Under the pieces are notes generated by a model. It made no database searches and was not told where the DNA came from. It saw only the letters and a list, made by a program, of their open reading frames with translations. Made by a program: the position numbers and the translations under genes. 64,000 nt of DNA from NCBI GenBank assembly GCA_964358645.1, contig CAYHPW010000005.1, positions 1-64,000 of the forward strand. Reading direction: 5' to 3'. Positions 54,845 to 64,000 of this stretch are shown here, in pieces (within the stretch, counting starts at the first letter, position 1; each line of letters begins with the position of its first letter). This stretch comes from JBBTDV01 sp038042605. GTDB taxonomy: Bacteria; Bdellovibrionota; UBA1018.

Positions 54845-55288
54845 ATGGTTGGATCATTGAAGCGCCCCAGAGTGGTTGGGCGTTTCATAAGAGAGCGACG
54901 AGAAAACTTGGGTCTTTCGCAGAAAGCCTTAGGATTGCTTTTCACCCCAGCCGTTACGACACAGTTTATTTCAAATATTGAGCGGGGCGTGACGCCACTG
55001 CCTCCCGTCCATGTCACAACGTTAAGCAAGGCATTGCAGGTCAGTGGAGCTGAACTCTTGGCCATGCTTGAACGCGAATATTCAGTAAGATTATCAAATC
55101 AGATGGGATTGGCAGAGGATAACAAATGCAGTGCTATTTATTGTGCGGATGAAATATCCATCGGTATACATCGTGTCGACTATGAATTCATGAACATGGT
55201 TTACAAAGCCTACAAAGATGCCGACACGGACACGAAACAGATGTTCGCAGCGACATGCGAAAACATCTTTAGAATTTCTAAAAAATAG
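54845..55288 (+). CDS. XRE-family transcriptional regulator
   Basis: 147 residues. HTH_3 region RRENLGLSQKALGLLFTPAV...FISNIERG is followed by an unrecognised C-terminal domain of about 70 residues, possibly for oligomerisation or ligand binding. It stands alone, 34 nt upstream of a hydrolase gene that it may control. Confidence 0.8.
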   Translation: MVGSLKRPRVVGRFIRERRENLGLSQKALGLLFTPAVTTQFISNIERGVTPLPPVHVTTLSKALQVSGAELLAMLEREYSVRLSNQMGLAEDNKCSAIYCADEISIGIHRVDYEFMNMVYKAYKDADTDTKQMFAATCENIFRISKK

Positions 55289-55322
55289 CCTAGTGTAAGC
55301 TGATAAAGTATCATTTTTTGTT

Positions 55323-56303
55323 ATGACCACAGATCTACCAAAGAAACCACGGCCATCCGGTTTCCGGAAAAAAAGTGCGAATCCAGACAGCTCATCCGTG
55401 CGCCACGGCTATGTAAAAAGTTTTGATAATACTAAACTCTTCTTTAGTATTGAGGGCAAAGGCAAACCAATTGTATTTTGCTATGGATTGGTTTGCTCGA
55501 GCCTCCATTGGACGTACCAGATAGATTATTTTAAACGCTCCCACAAAGCCGTTTGGTTTGATTACAGGGGGCATAACAACTCAGAAACACCTGTTGATCT
55601 GAAAAGCCTGACATTAGAAAATTTAGCACGCGATTTGGGTTCCGTTCTCGATGAGTTAAAAATTGATAACGCTGTTTTGCTTGGTCACAGCATGGGAGTC
55701 AATGTGGTGTTAGACTTTTACAAGAAAAATCCAAAACGCGTAGCCGGGTTGATTCTGGCAAACGGAACAGCGCAAAGACCGCTCGAAACTATTCTCAGGC
55801 ACAATGCGCTCCAAAGTTTATTCAAAGGCCTGCGAAGGGCATATGAAACAGCACCGGACTTGGTCACCATTCTTTGGAGAATGCAGAGAAATGCTCCATT
55901 TACACGAACACTGATAAAAATACTTGGTTTTAACCCACATCTGGCCGCCCCGGAAGATGTTAATCTGTATCTTAAGGAAGTATCCGAGATGGATCCGGCG
56001 ATATTTCTAAATTTAATTGAAAATTATGACAACTACGATGCCACATCATGGTTACATACGATCAAATGCCCGACTTTAGTCATCGCTGGTCGCAGTGACA
56101 AGATCATTCCACTGGAACAGCAGGAGTTGCTCCATCAGCTGATACCAAACAGCCAGCTTGAAGTGGTGTTCCACGGCAGTCATTGTCCTCAGATGGATCT
56201 TCCTGACCAGGTAAATCTCAGAATAGAAAAATTTCTAAGCAGCATTAACTACGGCTTAAGCGCCAATCCGACCATGGAAACCGCCAGTCTATCCACTGTG
56301 TAG
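55323..56303 (+). CDS. Alpha/beta-fold hydrolase
   Basis: 326 residues. Nucleophile in GHSMG (S123), acid in AGRSDKIIP and His in FHGSHCPQ form a full triad; GYVKSFDNTKL start. Lacks a signal peptide. Substrate unknown. Its last 59 nt overlap the opposite-strand redox gene. Confidence 0.85.
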   Translation: MTTDLPKKPRPSGFRKKSANPDSSSVRHGYVKSFDNTKLFFSIEGKGKPIVFCYGLVCSSLHWTYQIDYFKRSHKAVWFDYRGHNNSETPVDLKSLTLENLARDLGSVLDELKIDNAVLLGHSMGVNVVLDFYKKNPKRVAGLILANGTAQRPLETILRHNALQSLFKGLRRAYETAPDLVTILWRMQRNAPFTRTLIKILGFNPHLAAPEDVNLYLKEVSEMDPAIFLNLIENYDNYDATSWLHTIKCPTLVIAGRSDKIIPLEQQELLHQLIPNSQLEVVFHGSHCPQMDLPDQVNLRIEKFLSSINYGLSANPTMETASLSTV

Positions 56304-58257
56304 CATCAATGCCCTGATCAACCAACAATCTCCTGAGTGCGTCCATACAGATCTGGCCGTGGCATTTTCCCTCTCCAATATGAGTCAAAGAAATCACTCC
56401 TTCCACTGACTGTAGCTTGCCTTGCTTTAACTTTGACAACACCTCTTGGCGCGAAATCTCTAGACACTGGCATATTACATCATCATTCCCTCCGTGCACG
56501 TTCATGTGTCCTCCAGCATGCGTACGGGAGATTTGTCGCGGTAGTGACAATTTCATATTCATGCCGCGCCTAATGTTAGTTTGGCATGCGTTGGTTTTTA
56601 TTCCATCGACATGAACTTCGCATAACCCGCAACTTCCATCACCACAACCCAGCATATCAGTCTTGCGACTTTGGCCAACTTCGTACAAAGCAGTCGAAAC
56701 CGGTATACGTTCACGGACCAGTCTTTTTTCACCGTTAATAGTAACTTCAACTTTTCGCTCAACGGCTTGAGAAAAATCGCTGACAGTAGAAAGATAAGCC
56801 TGTTCAACAAGCTGGCGATGTTTTTTTATGCCACGAGCTTCCCACAGAATGTGCGTAGGAATGTCTAAGTAAATTATTTTTTTCTCCATTACTTCAATAT
56901 CTGATGAATCATCAATTTTAACAGCCTTAACCGCATTAATGCGCCCAGAACCAAGAGTTTCGCCCCTGCGGTTCAACATGATTCTAGAATCACCAATGGC
57001 AAAAGGTTGCGGCCCATCTACGTAAGGTAGCGCTAAAGACGACATAGAACGATCATCAGATTCCTTAAGCATCACTATTGCCGAACTTGGGCAAGACACA
57101 ACACACACACCGCAGCCAGTACACTTGGATTCATTTAAAGCCACTCTGTAACCAATTGCAGACTCAGGACAGACCTCATGGCATATGGAACAAGGTATGT
57201 CCTCAAAACATTCAATGGATGCAATCATTCGATGCTTTTGCGCATTTTTGGGTACCCCAGTAAAAAGGCGCATGTGCTTCATATCTTCGGAAGCTATCCA
57301 TTTACCCTGGTATACGGGTGTAAAGGGATTTTCCAAATGCCTTACGTGTCGCTTTAAGCGGCTCCGCGCTCGCCTATTTAGCCGTTCTATCTCATCACGT
57401 TGAATCCCAAGCTCCTCTACTAGAAGCCGTGAGATCTTTGACCCGAGCATCCTTCCACGCTCTTCCTCCAATACCCATCCCTCAACATCATCTTCACGCC
57501 TCTGCTTTGCAGTTTGCTCCAATTCGAATAATAAAGAACCAGGAGGATATGCTCGGACTCCTGTTATTTCCAGAAACGGTCCAGCAGATACGACCTTGCC
57601 AACTTCGAATGTGATTTCGCTCGATGTGATTGCATCAATAACCTTTAACTCCCACACAACTGGACTTTTTTGCGTAAGGCTGCTTGGCGTGCCTTCGATT
57701 ATTTTTCCTTCGGCTGTTTCGAAACGGCGGCGCTCCACTTCCCAGCCTGCGAAGCGTTTTGCTCCCCATTGTGCGTAAGTTTCAATACAATACACTGCAC
57801 TAACCAAACCGGATTCCAACAGAAAACTTCCAAATCTCAACCCCCTGTTGCCTGTGCCAAGAATAGCTGTTGCAGGGTTCCAAAAAAAACTTGCCATGCT
57901 TTCCCTATCTTTTGCAAAATTCTCCGCTGTAGGAATGGGCAAAAGCCCCTCAGAGTACCAACCCGCGAATGGATTAGGCAAAAAAGAAGGCATGCAAATA
58001 CGCACTACCGATCTCGCATAAATCCTATGAATTCTGCGCTGCGGATCTTCTACCAAGACAAGGGCACCCGTTGCCGGAAGAGCTATCACCCCCCTGACAA
58101 TTAACTGGCTACCACCGAACATACCCACATCAAGCCCGGCTTTGGTGCATATACTGGCAAGAGTGCGTGCTCCGACAGAAGGCCATATCGGATCATTAAC
58201 GCGCGGACCAGCTACGATCGCAAGATCAAGCTTTCCTTCCCTGACATAAATTCCCAA
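56245..58257 (-). CDS. Multi-iron-sulfur redox protein
   Basis: 670 residues from a TTG contiguous with the upstream stop (TAATTG). The N-terminal ~330 residues resemble the alpha subunits of sarcosine/proline oxidases only loosely. About residues 350-395 form a double-cluster ferredoxin (CSICHEVCPESAIG and CTGCGVCVVSCPS). About 535-560 is a plant-type [2Fe-2S] motif (CGDGSCGLC...C). A BFD-like [2Fe-2S] domain (CQCLEISRQ...GKCHGQIC) ends at about 640. In amine oxidases the 2Fe-2S domain is N-terminal; here the order is changed. Function unknown, likely electron transfer for the flavoprotein next door. Confidence 0.7.
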   Translation of the reverse strand: MGIYVREGKLDLAIVAGPRVNDPIWPSVGARTLASICTKAGLDVGMFGGSQLIVRGVIALPATGALVLVEDPQRRIHRIYARSVVRICMPSFLPNPFAGWYSEGLLPIPTAENFAKDRESMASFFWNPATAILGTGNRGLRFGSFLLESGLVSAVYCIETYAQWGAKRFAGWEVERRRFETAEGKIIEGTPSSLTQKSPVVWELKVIDAITSSEITFEVGKVVSAGPFLEITGVRAYPPGSLLFELEQTAKQRREDDVEGWVLEEERGRMLGSKISRLLVEELGIQRDEIERLNRRARSRLKRHVRHLENPFTPVYQGKWIASEDMKHMRLFTGVPKNAQKHRMIASIECFEDIPCSICHEVCPESAIGYRVALNESKCTGCGVCVVSCPSSAIVMLKESDDRSMSSLALPYVDGPQPFAIGDSRIMLNRRGETLGSGRINAVKAVKIDDSSDIEVMEKKIIYLDIPTHILWEARGIKKHRQLVEQAYLSTVSDFSQAVERKVEVTINGEKRLVRERIPVSTALYEVGQSRKTDMLGCGDGSCGLCEVHVDGIKTNACQTNIRRGMNMKLSLPRQISRTHAGGHMNVHGGNDDVICQCLEISRQEVLSKLKQGKLQSVEGVISLTHIGEGKCHGQICMDALRRLLVDQGIDATQWIDWRFPWSDWRLSRS

Positions 58258-59529
58258 TTAAGCAGACCTCCATTTTTCAATATCTTCACAAGCTGCTCGT
58301 GCGCGTCCGACTACATTAACCAAAGGCCCATCACAGCCACCAATCACCTTAACTTTATGGCTGATCTTGCCAAACCGCCCATGTTGGCCGAGCTGTCCTA
58401 AACTCCATGACAAATTATTATTCTTCCATTCGAATATAGCTTTAGGACGCATCGCTCGTATTGAAAACCTTTCCCAATTAAGAAAATCGTTACAAAAACC
58501 AGCGAGAACGTTGAACGAATCCGCCGAAGCCCAGTCCAGGCCAAGCTCCAATACGTTTTCCACGCCCACGGCGCGCAATTCACCTGCTCTCAGTACCGCC
58601 AGTCTGGTTTGTTCTGATGATGGCGTTCCTTCGACTTCCGCCCAAGCAGTCAGGTCGCCATAGGTTCCGATTACGGTACAATCAAGTGGTTCGCGCGACA
58701 TTATTGACCACTGTTCAAAAAAACGCAGTCCTCTTGGCATTACTGGTTTAGCTTCCCACCGCTTGGACTCTGCCAATATCCAATTAGTCAATCTTGGTGT
58801 CCAAAAGATGAGCGCTCCTTCTTTCAGGCGAGCCGTTCGCGGAACACCACGTGCGTGAAAACGGATGCCCTCAGGAATAATTTCAATTTGTGTGGCCCCA
58901 CAAACCACCCTATCCGGGCCCAACCTCTCTCGGACAAATCCCAGAATGCCGTTACGGTATCGTGTAACATCCACGTCGCTGAATTTAGGAATCTGTACAC
59001 CGCGAAGATTTTCTGTTTTTTGGCTGATCCTGTCAGATTGCAGCGAAAAGCCGGGGAATCTCCTGGCGGCTAGCAAACCTTCAAGTGTTTTTGGATTTAA
59101 TCCGCGATCAAAAACCTCGACATACATTTCTTCTATGGAGGCCCAGTATTCTTTATTAGTCGATTGGTTATTTTCACGTGGTGCTATCCATAAGCGGGAC
59201 CTTTGTCTCACATGCGGTGCATCCGGATCATGATAATCGGCACTTTCAGCTATACCACTTGAACCAGACCAAACTTCAACCATCCCAGGAAAAGATGGTC
59301 TAAGTTCATCCACAGCTCGTTCGGCAGAACAGGACAACAAACGGTCTAAACTAACCGTATTCTTGTCCATTGGCCAAAGCGGGTCCAGCGAAAGTTCTGA
59401 GTCCTCCAAAAAGAAATCTGTATCAGGATTCAACAAAAGCACGCTGTAACCTTGGGTTACGAGATGCCTTGCGGCGACAAGGGGGGCAACGCCGGTTCCT
59501 ACAAGACCGATGTCGCTATCGAGCGACAT
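58258..59529 (-). CDS. FAD/NAD(P)-binding oxidoreductase-like protein
   Basis: 423 residues. An N-terminal dinucleotide-binding strand (DIGLVGTGVAPLVAARHL) has GxG but Pro in place of the third Gly of the usual GxGxxG. The C-terminus has GGCDGPLVNV like flavoprotein second-FAD-site motifs. Overall length suits a DAO-type beta subunit. It overlaps the upstream gene by 14 nt and abuts the iron-sulfur gene, so the products probably form one complex. Substrate unknown. Confidence 0.55.
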   Translation of the reverse strand: MSLDSDIGLVGTGVAPLVAARHLVTQGYSVLLLNPDTDFFLEDSELSLDPLWPMDKNTVSLDRLLSCSAERAVDELRPSFPGMVEVWSGSSGIAESADYHDPDAPHVRQRSRLWIAPRENNQSTNKEYWASIEEMYVEVFDRGLNPKTLEGLLAARRFPGFSLQSDRISQKTENLRGVQIPKFSDVDVTRYRNGILGFVRERLGPDRVVCGATQIEIIPEGIRFHARGVPRTARLKEGALIFWTPRLTNWILAESKRWEAKPVMPRGLRFFEQWSIMSREPLDCTVIGTYGDLTAWAEVEGTPSSEQTRLAVLRAGELRAVGVENVLELGLDWASADSFNVLAGFCNDFLNWERFSIRAMRPKAIFEWKNNNLSWSLGQLGQHGRFGKISHKVKVIGGCDGPLVNVVGRARAACEDIEKWRSA

Positions 59530-60781
59530 CCACCAATCCTCCCATTACACGCCGAAGCGCGGTGTTTACTTGCGCTTTCTTGTATTCACTATGCGCGCTC
59601 CAACCGCGCTCATTTTCTTCAGCGCAGTGCCGGTCCATCACTTGGACCTCGTATGGATAAAAGAACCGAACTTCGCGTTGCAAGTGTTTCATTTCCATCT
59701 TGTCAATAGCTTTCAAAATATTGTCATGACCCATATCGGGGCCTGTTTGTTTAAACCGGGCCAGCTGTTTGAGATCCTTCAAATCATCATAAATGGGATT
59801 TCTGAGCTTTATAAGCTGCCGGCATGTAAACTGAATCGCTCTGTAAAACTCGCTGGAATGGGGATTTTCCGGGTTTACCCTGGGAGGATGAGTCGCCTCA
59901 TTAAGCATTGTGAGAAACGCAGATTCTTCTATCTCTCCACGTTCAAGCTGCGGCAATATGTCAGCGAGCTTCGCACGAAACTCATCCAGATCCACCAATG
60001 TATTACGAGAACGGCTTGGCTTTATATTTGGCGGCATCACAATCATTTTGTCTTTTAGGTATTTCACCACCTGAATCGCACCAAGTACAGTTTCTGTAAC
60101 AAACCGGATTCCAACCCGATCAAAAATATCTTCGGCGACATTCTCAGGTTTATGCAGCAGTTTCAGGATAATGGAGTCACGTGCCTTTTTAGGCTTTGTT
60201 TCAAAAGCAACGAGACCGATTCGCACGGGGTCGTTGTCTTTTTCTCCCATGAACAACGCGCCTTCGGCATCCCTATATATAACCTTATAAAACCGATCAA
60301 AAATCTGTTTCTGTATGTCGGAAAAATAAGGCGTGCGTAGATCCTTATCCATATGTGCGATGGTATGCATCACCTTCAACAAACTGCATGCCCACATTTT
60401 AAGAAGTTGGCCATTAATGTCGGCAGTCTGGCTTGGAAAATACAGGCTGGCCATGAGAAATAACTCACGAATATCCGTAAGCTCCATTACCTTGCGAGGT
60501 ATTTCTAATTTCAAACCATCGGGATTCTCAGGGTGCAGGAAATACTTTCTTACAAAGTCTAATGCTTCGTGGAAATTCCCAAGAACCTCAGCCCTCTCGA
60601 TGGGATTTTCAAGATCATAGCCATAGCTTTCTATAAAACGCCCGGCTTCATCGGAAGTCTGAATTAAAAAACCAACGGACGAGTCTATAGATGATTTTCC
60701 ACTGATAATGACGTCAAGCACGTCCCATCGGAAATCATATTTAGAACGAAAAATAGAACTACTACCTTTCCTTATCATCAC
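59516..60781 (-). CDS. TIGR04552-like protein with RelA/SpoT synthetase-like features
   Basis: 421 residues. A middle region has KKARDSIILKL and DIFDRVGIRFV (near residue 219), matching the RelA/SpoT synthetase KSPESI...DI..IRV pattern. Later come EVQVMD (near 376) and HSEYKK (near 397), matching EVQIRT...H..YK. The catalytic Arg of the first motif appears replaced by Lys, and the G-loop is not clear. So it may be a divergent (p)ppGpp-type synthetase or an inactive relative. First gene of the redox operon. Confidence 0.55.
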   Translation of the reverse strand: MMIRKGSSSIFRSKYDFRWDVLDVIISGKSSIDSSVGFLIQTSDEAGRFIESYGYDLENPIERAEVLGNFHEALDFVRKYFLHPENPDGLKLEIPRKVMELTDIRELFLMASLYFPSQTADINGQLLKMWACSLLKVMHTIAHMDKDLRTPYFSDIQKQIFDRFYKVIYRDAEGALFMGEKDNDPVRIGLVAFETKPKKARDSIILKLLHKPENVAEDIFDRVGIRFVTETVLGAIQVVKYLKDKMIVMPPNIKPSRSRNTLVDLDEFRAKLADILPQLERGEIEESAFLTMLNEATHPPRVNPENPHSSEFYRAIQFTCRQLIKLRNPIYDDLKDLKQLARFKQTGPDMGHDNILKAIDKMEMKHLQREVRFFYPYEVQVMDRHCAEENERGWSAHSEYKKAQVNTALRRVMGGLVDVAR

Positions 60782-60950
60782 ATCAATAACTCCACTTCTT
60801 GAGGTTCTTGCCTACTCTAAAACCACTTGATCGAAAAGTTTAGCCAAAACATCAATAACGCGGTGATTTCTGATTTTTAAAACTCTCCGCCAAGCGTCAA
60901 ATAAAGTAATATCAAGCTTTTTTTATAAAGCTGAGCTATTTCAGACGGGA

Positions 60951-61511
60951 ATGACAAAAGGTCGCATACTAAACTGGAACAAAATTAACAGCCCCCCAAA
61001 AATTGCGGCCATGGCGATTTCCACAGTCTGTGGAGTAGGTTTGCTACCGCTAGCTCCTGGTACATTCGGCGCACTAGCGGCGATACCGGTTGTTTACTTA
61101 ACAACGGACCTTCATTGGCTTTTACGCTCTCTCTTTTGGTCATTGGTTATAATTATGGGAACATGGGCGGCTAAGGTCTTTGATCAGCTAATGGATTCCC
61201 ACGACAACCAGAACATTGTGATAGATGAAGCGGTGGGTATCGCTATAACAGCCTGGACGGCAGGAGGCCATTTACAAACCCTTGCGGTGGCTTTTGTTAT
61301 TTTCCGTTTTTTTGACATAGTTAAGCTGCCACCGGTCCGCCAAGTGGATGCAATGTCCATAAAAATTTCTAAAGATGCGGATAAGAACATACTTGGATTT
61401 ATTTCACCTGAATGGCGCACCGCCATGACGGTAATGGCTGATGACATTATAGCCGGGTTCCAGGGGCTTTTTATTGTGCTAGTGCTGCAAAAACTTGGTT
61501 TCCTGCCGTAA
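60951..61511 (+). CDS. pgpA: Phosphatidylglycerophosphatase A
   Basis: 186 residues. GVGLLPLAPGTFGALAAIP and VIDEAVGI are the PgpA signature (catalytic acidic residues and glycines). Integral membrane with about four helices. It dephosphorylates phosphatidylglycerophosphate. It is 88 nt upstream of recA, perhaps sharing transcription. Confidence 0.92.
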   Translation: MTKGRILNWNKINSPPKIAAMAISTVCGVGLLPLAPGTFGALAAIPVVYLTTDLHWLLRSLFWSLVIIMGTWAAKVFDQLMDSHDNQNIVIDEAVGIAITAWTAGGHLQTLAVAFVIFRFFDIVKLPPVRQVDAMSIKISKDADKNILGFISPEWRTAMTVMADDIIAGFQGLFIVLVLQKLGFLP

Positions 61512-61599
61512 AGACCTCCGTGTTGCCCTTGAACTTATAGCATGGTACGGTCGTTGCTCAAGTCCCGCTTCCAAGCTTTACTAAAGGAGAGATAAAAAA

Positions 61600-62760
61600 A
61601 TGGAAATGTCTACTGAAACACGGACAACATCAGAAAATTTTAATCAAAAAAACAAAGCTATAGAACTTGCCGTTCAAGCGATTGAAAAGCAATTCGGCAA
61701 GGGCTCAATCATGAGGCTGGGAATGAACGAAAGTCTTGTTTCACAAGACGTTCCTCCCATACCCACGGGGTCACTTGCTCTAGATGTGGCTCTCGGTATC
61801 GGTGGTTATCCTCGCGGTCGGGTAGTGGAAATTTATGGCCCGGAAGCTTCCGGAAAAACCACACTGACCTTACACGCCATAGCAGAAGTTCAAAAACAAG
61901 GCTGTATCGCCGCTTTTATTGACGCCGAACATGCTCTTGATGTGAATTATGCAAGAAAACTCGGTGTACGCACAGATGATCTTTTGATTTCACAGCCTGA
62001 CACCGGGGAACAAGCACTGGAAATAGCGGATATGCTTGTACGCTCCGGCGGTGTGGACCTATTAGTAATAGATTCTGTGGCAGCACTGGTACCACGTGCG
62101 GAAATCGAAGGAGAAATGGGTGACTCTCACATGGGTTTACAGGCTAGGCTTATGAGCCAGGCCTTGCGTAAACTCACTGGTACCATTAGCAGGAGCAAAA
62201 CCCTGGTTATGTTCATCAATCAGATAAGGATGAAAATTGGCGTCATGTTCGGCAATCCAGAGACAACCACGGGCGGTAATGCATTGAAATTTTATTCCTC
62301 CGTTCGCCTGGATATAAGGCGTATTTCATCAATTAAGGATGGAGAAAATATTATCGGGAACCGCACTAAAGTTAAGGTGGTAAAAAATAAACTGGCTCCG
62401 CCATTCAAAGAGATTGAATTCGATATTTTATATGGCGAAGGAATATCAAAAGAGGGTGATCTACTCGACCTGGGCACCAACATGAATGTCATTGAAAAAA
62501 GTGGCACCTGGTACATGTATAAAGATTCAAGAATCGGACAGGGCCGAGAAAATGCCAGAAACTGGATTAAAGAGCATCCAGATTCAGCAAAAGAACTGCG
62601 GGAAGAAATATTAAAAAAATCAGGCATATCTAAACAGCCACAGTCTGCCACGACAGCCGGCCCGCCGGTAAGCGCTGAAGCAGTTTCCAAATTAAAAACT
62701 GCAATCGCGCAAAATCCATCCATTAAAAACCACAGCGCACAACCCAGCGGGAAAAAATAA
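61600..62760 (+). CDS. recA: Recombinase RecA
   Basis: 386 residues behind AAAGGAG. N-terminal KQFGKGSIM, Walker A GPEASGKT (80-87), VDLLVIDSVAALVPRAEIEGE Walker B and L1/L2 loops are canonical. No LexA-type CTGT...ACAG box is evident upstream. Followed by a hairpin and alaS. Confidence 0.98.
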   Translation: MEMSTETRTTSENFNQKNKAIELAVQAIEKQFGKGSIMRLGMNESLVSQDVPPIPTGSLALDVALGIGGYPRGRVVEIYGPEASGKTTLTLHAIAEVQKQGCIAAFIDAEHALDVNYARKLGVRTDDLLISQPDTGEQALEIADMLVRSGGVDLLVIDSVAALVPRAEIEGEMGDSHMGLQARLMSQALRKLTGTISRSKTLVMFINQIRMKIGVMFGNPETTTGGNALKFYSSVRLDIRRISSIKDGENIIGNRTKVKVVKNKLAPPFKEIEFDILYGEGISKEGDLLDLGTNMNVIEKSGTWYMYKDSRIGQGRENARNWIKEHPDSAKELREEILKKSGISKQPQSATTAGPPVSAEAVSKLKTAIAQNPSIKNHSAQPSGKK

Positions 62761-62770
62761 AACTGTTAGG

Positions 62771-62804
62771 ACAAGCGGCCGAGTTTCAGTAACCGGCCGC
62801 TTGT
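62771..62804 (+). terminator. Hairpin between recA and alaS
   Basis: Perfect 11-bp stem (ACAAGCGGCCG 62771-62781 / CGGCCGCTTGT 62794-62804) with 12-nt loop. The downstream T-run is short (TTGTTG within and after the stem), so termination may be partial. Confidence 0.65.
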
Positions 62805-62831
62805 TGCAAAACAGGTCAAAGCCAAGCAACA

Positions 62832-64000
62832 ATGAAAGCCTCCGAAATCCGAACCAAATTCCTGAAATATTTTGAACGAAACGGCCACACTATTCTCGAA
62901 AGCTCATCGCTTGTCCCCCAGAATGATCCCACGCTTTTATTTACAAATGCCGGGATGGTACAATTTAAAGATGTTTTTTTAGGAAAAGAGTCACGCCCTT
63001 ATTCGCGCGCTACGACTTCTCAAAAATGCGTCCGAGCCGGCGGAAAACATAATGATCTTGAACGCGTTGGATTTACAGCAAGGCATCATACTTTTTTTGA
63101 AATGCTTGGAAATTTTTCTTTCGGTGATTACTTCAAAAAAGACGCGATTCATTTTGCATGGGAATTTGTAACCAAGGATCTGGCGCTCCCAAAAGACAAA
63201 TTATACGTTTCTGTTTTTGAAAAAGATGATGAAGCCTATGAGCTGTGGCACAAGCAAGAATCAGTTCCTACTGAGCGGATCTACAGATTCGGTGAAAAAG
63301 ATAACTTCTGGGCCATGGGAGATACAGGCCCCTGCGGCCCATGCAGTGAACTTTTTATAGATCGTGGTGAAAAGTATGGTTGTGGCCAGCCCACATGCGG
63401 GATGGGCTGCGATTGCGATAGATATATGGAGTTCTGGAATCTTGTTTTCATGCAATTCGACCGCAATGATAAAGGCCTCCTAACTCCGTTACCAAAACCA
63501 TCAGTTGACACCGGCGCTGGATTGGAAAGACTTGCATCCATTCTACAGGGTGTTGATACGAATTATGATACGGATCTTTTTCAAGATATTATTTCGAAAA
63601 CATCGGCACTGATTGGCACCCCTTATGACAACAAGAACAACCTGGCGGTCTCTTTCAGAGTGATAGCTGATCATTCGCGAGCTACAGCTTTCCTGATAAG
63701 TGATGGCGTACTCCCATCAAATGAAGGTCGTGGCTATGTGTTACGCCGGATCATGAGGCGCGCGATACGGCACGGCAAAAAATTGGGGTTTTCTTCTCCA
63801 TTCCTTCACAAGACAGCTCTTTTTGTAATCGATCAGATGAGGTCAGCATTTCCTGATCTGTCAGACAAACGTGCATTTGTTGAGCGCGCTGTCTTAGCTG
63901 AAGAGGAACAATTCTTCCGCACGCTTGAACGAGGATTGCTGTTGATAGATGAGGAGATCGCCAAACTCAAACCTGGCAGCATGCTAAGCGGAGAAAATGC
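62832..64000 (+). CDS. alaS: Alanyl-tRNA synthetase, 3' end off window
   Basis: 389 codons of about 870; the frame is open at the right edge. It begins MKASEIRTKFLKYFER and carries class II motif 2 FFEMLGNFSFG, TGPCGPCSE and SVDTGAGLERL. Charges tRNA-Ala; editing and C-Ala domains lie beyond. recA-alaS order is common in deltaproteobacteria-type genomes. Confidence 0.97.
   Translation, partial: MKASEIRTKFLKYFERNGHTILESSSLVPQNDPTLLFTNAGMVQFKDVFLGKESRPYSRATTSQKCVRAGGKHNDLERVGFTARHHTFFEMLGNFSFGDYFKKDAIHFAWEFVTKDLALPKDKLYVSVFEKDDEAYELWHKQESVPTERIYRFGEKDNFWAMGDTGPCGPCSELFIDRGEKYGCGQPTCGMGCDCDRYMEFWNLVFMQFDRNDKGLLTPLPKPSVDTGAGLERLASILQGVDTNYDTDLFQDIISKTSALIGTPYDNKNNLAVSFRVIADHSRATAFLISDGVLPSNEGRGYVLRRIMRRAIRHGKKLGFSSPFLHKTALFVIDQMRSAFPDLSDKRAFVERAVLAEEEQFFRTLERGLLLIDEEIAKLKPGSMLSGEN

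Noticed and set aside
61511..61600. LexA box upstream of recA
   Set aside because: No CTGT-N8-ACAG or clear variant is seen in the gap.
1..64000. CRISPR arrays or rRNA genes
   Set aside because: No spaced direct repeats or rRNA-like sequence were noticed on either strand.

Overview
The window comes from the chromosome of a Gram-negative bacterium of moderate GC content. It has outer-membrane-type proteins, HflK/HflC, a SPOR protein, O-antigen-ligase-type and exopolysaccharide genes, and Flp/Tad-type pilins. Together with a recA-alaS neighbourhood, a LEDRIAP-type secreted repeat protein and a TIGR04552-like gene, this suggests a deltaproteobacterial lineage in the broad sense (Bdellovibrionota, Myxococcota or a UBA10199-like candidate phylum). 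That is an inference from gene content; no rRNA gene is present.

Layout. 1-7151 is the integrase-proximal end of a conjugative element: VirB6-, TraE-, TraK- and TraB-like transfer genes, a replication-relaxation protein, a VirD4/TraD coupling ATPase, a small excisionase-like protein and a tyrosine integrase whose reading frame runs into tRNA-Pro(GGG). 7282-9335 holds a TRL-like lipoprotein, a uracil-DNA-glycosylase-like protein, a 5' remnant of rtcB, a hydrolase and tRNA-Ser(CGA). 9431-15488 is the most unusual locus: a secreted-type protein with an N-terminal LEDRIAP motif and twelve ~41-residue DGS repeats, translationally coupled to a PqqD-like/M50 protease/HlyD fusion and converging on a GAF-GAF-GAF-HlyD fusion. 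No ABC transporter, outer-membrane factor or Sec signal accompanies them. A patatin, a small HTH protein and an outer-membrane beta-barrel protein follow to 18774.

18816-28127 carries ligA, a glpK-radA-coiled-protein operon, a GYF_2 protein, two PilZ-like proteins and a PAS-GGDEF diguanylate cyclase (a c-di-GMP cluster). After tRNA-Ser(GCT), 28446-31709 is a tightly overlapped operon for O-acylation of a surface polysaccharide (methyltransferase, MBOAT, small membrane protein, SGNH). Then come hflK-hflC, a TerC-family protein, a sensor kinase and a cNMP-binding regulator. 37358-39516 makes GDP-mannose precursors. 39698-41417 is an orphan cassette of Flp/Tad-type pilins, including one overlapping TTG-started gene. 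41452-46905 is a polysaccharide cluster (PfkB kinase, two GT4 enzymes, UDP-glucuronate decarboxylase, O-antigen ligase).

46880-64000 is mostly housekeeping: a TIGR02757 protein, carB, a Zn-ribbon protein, greA, recG, an XRE regulator, pgpA, recA and the start of alaS. Embedded in it (56245-60781) is an odd three-gene operon: a protein with features of RelA/SpoT synthetases, a flavoprotein-like protein and a 670-residue protein with several iron-sulfur modules.
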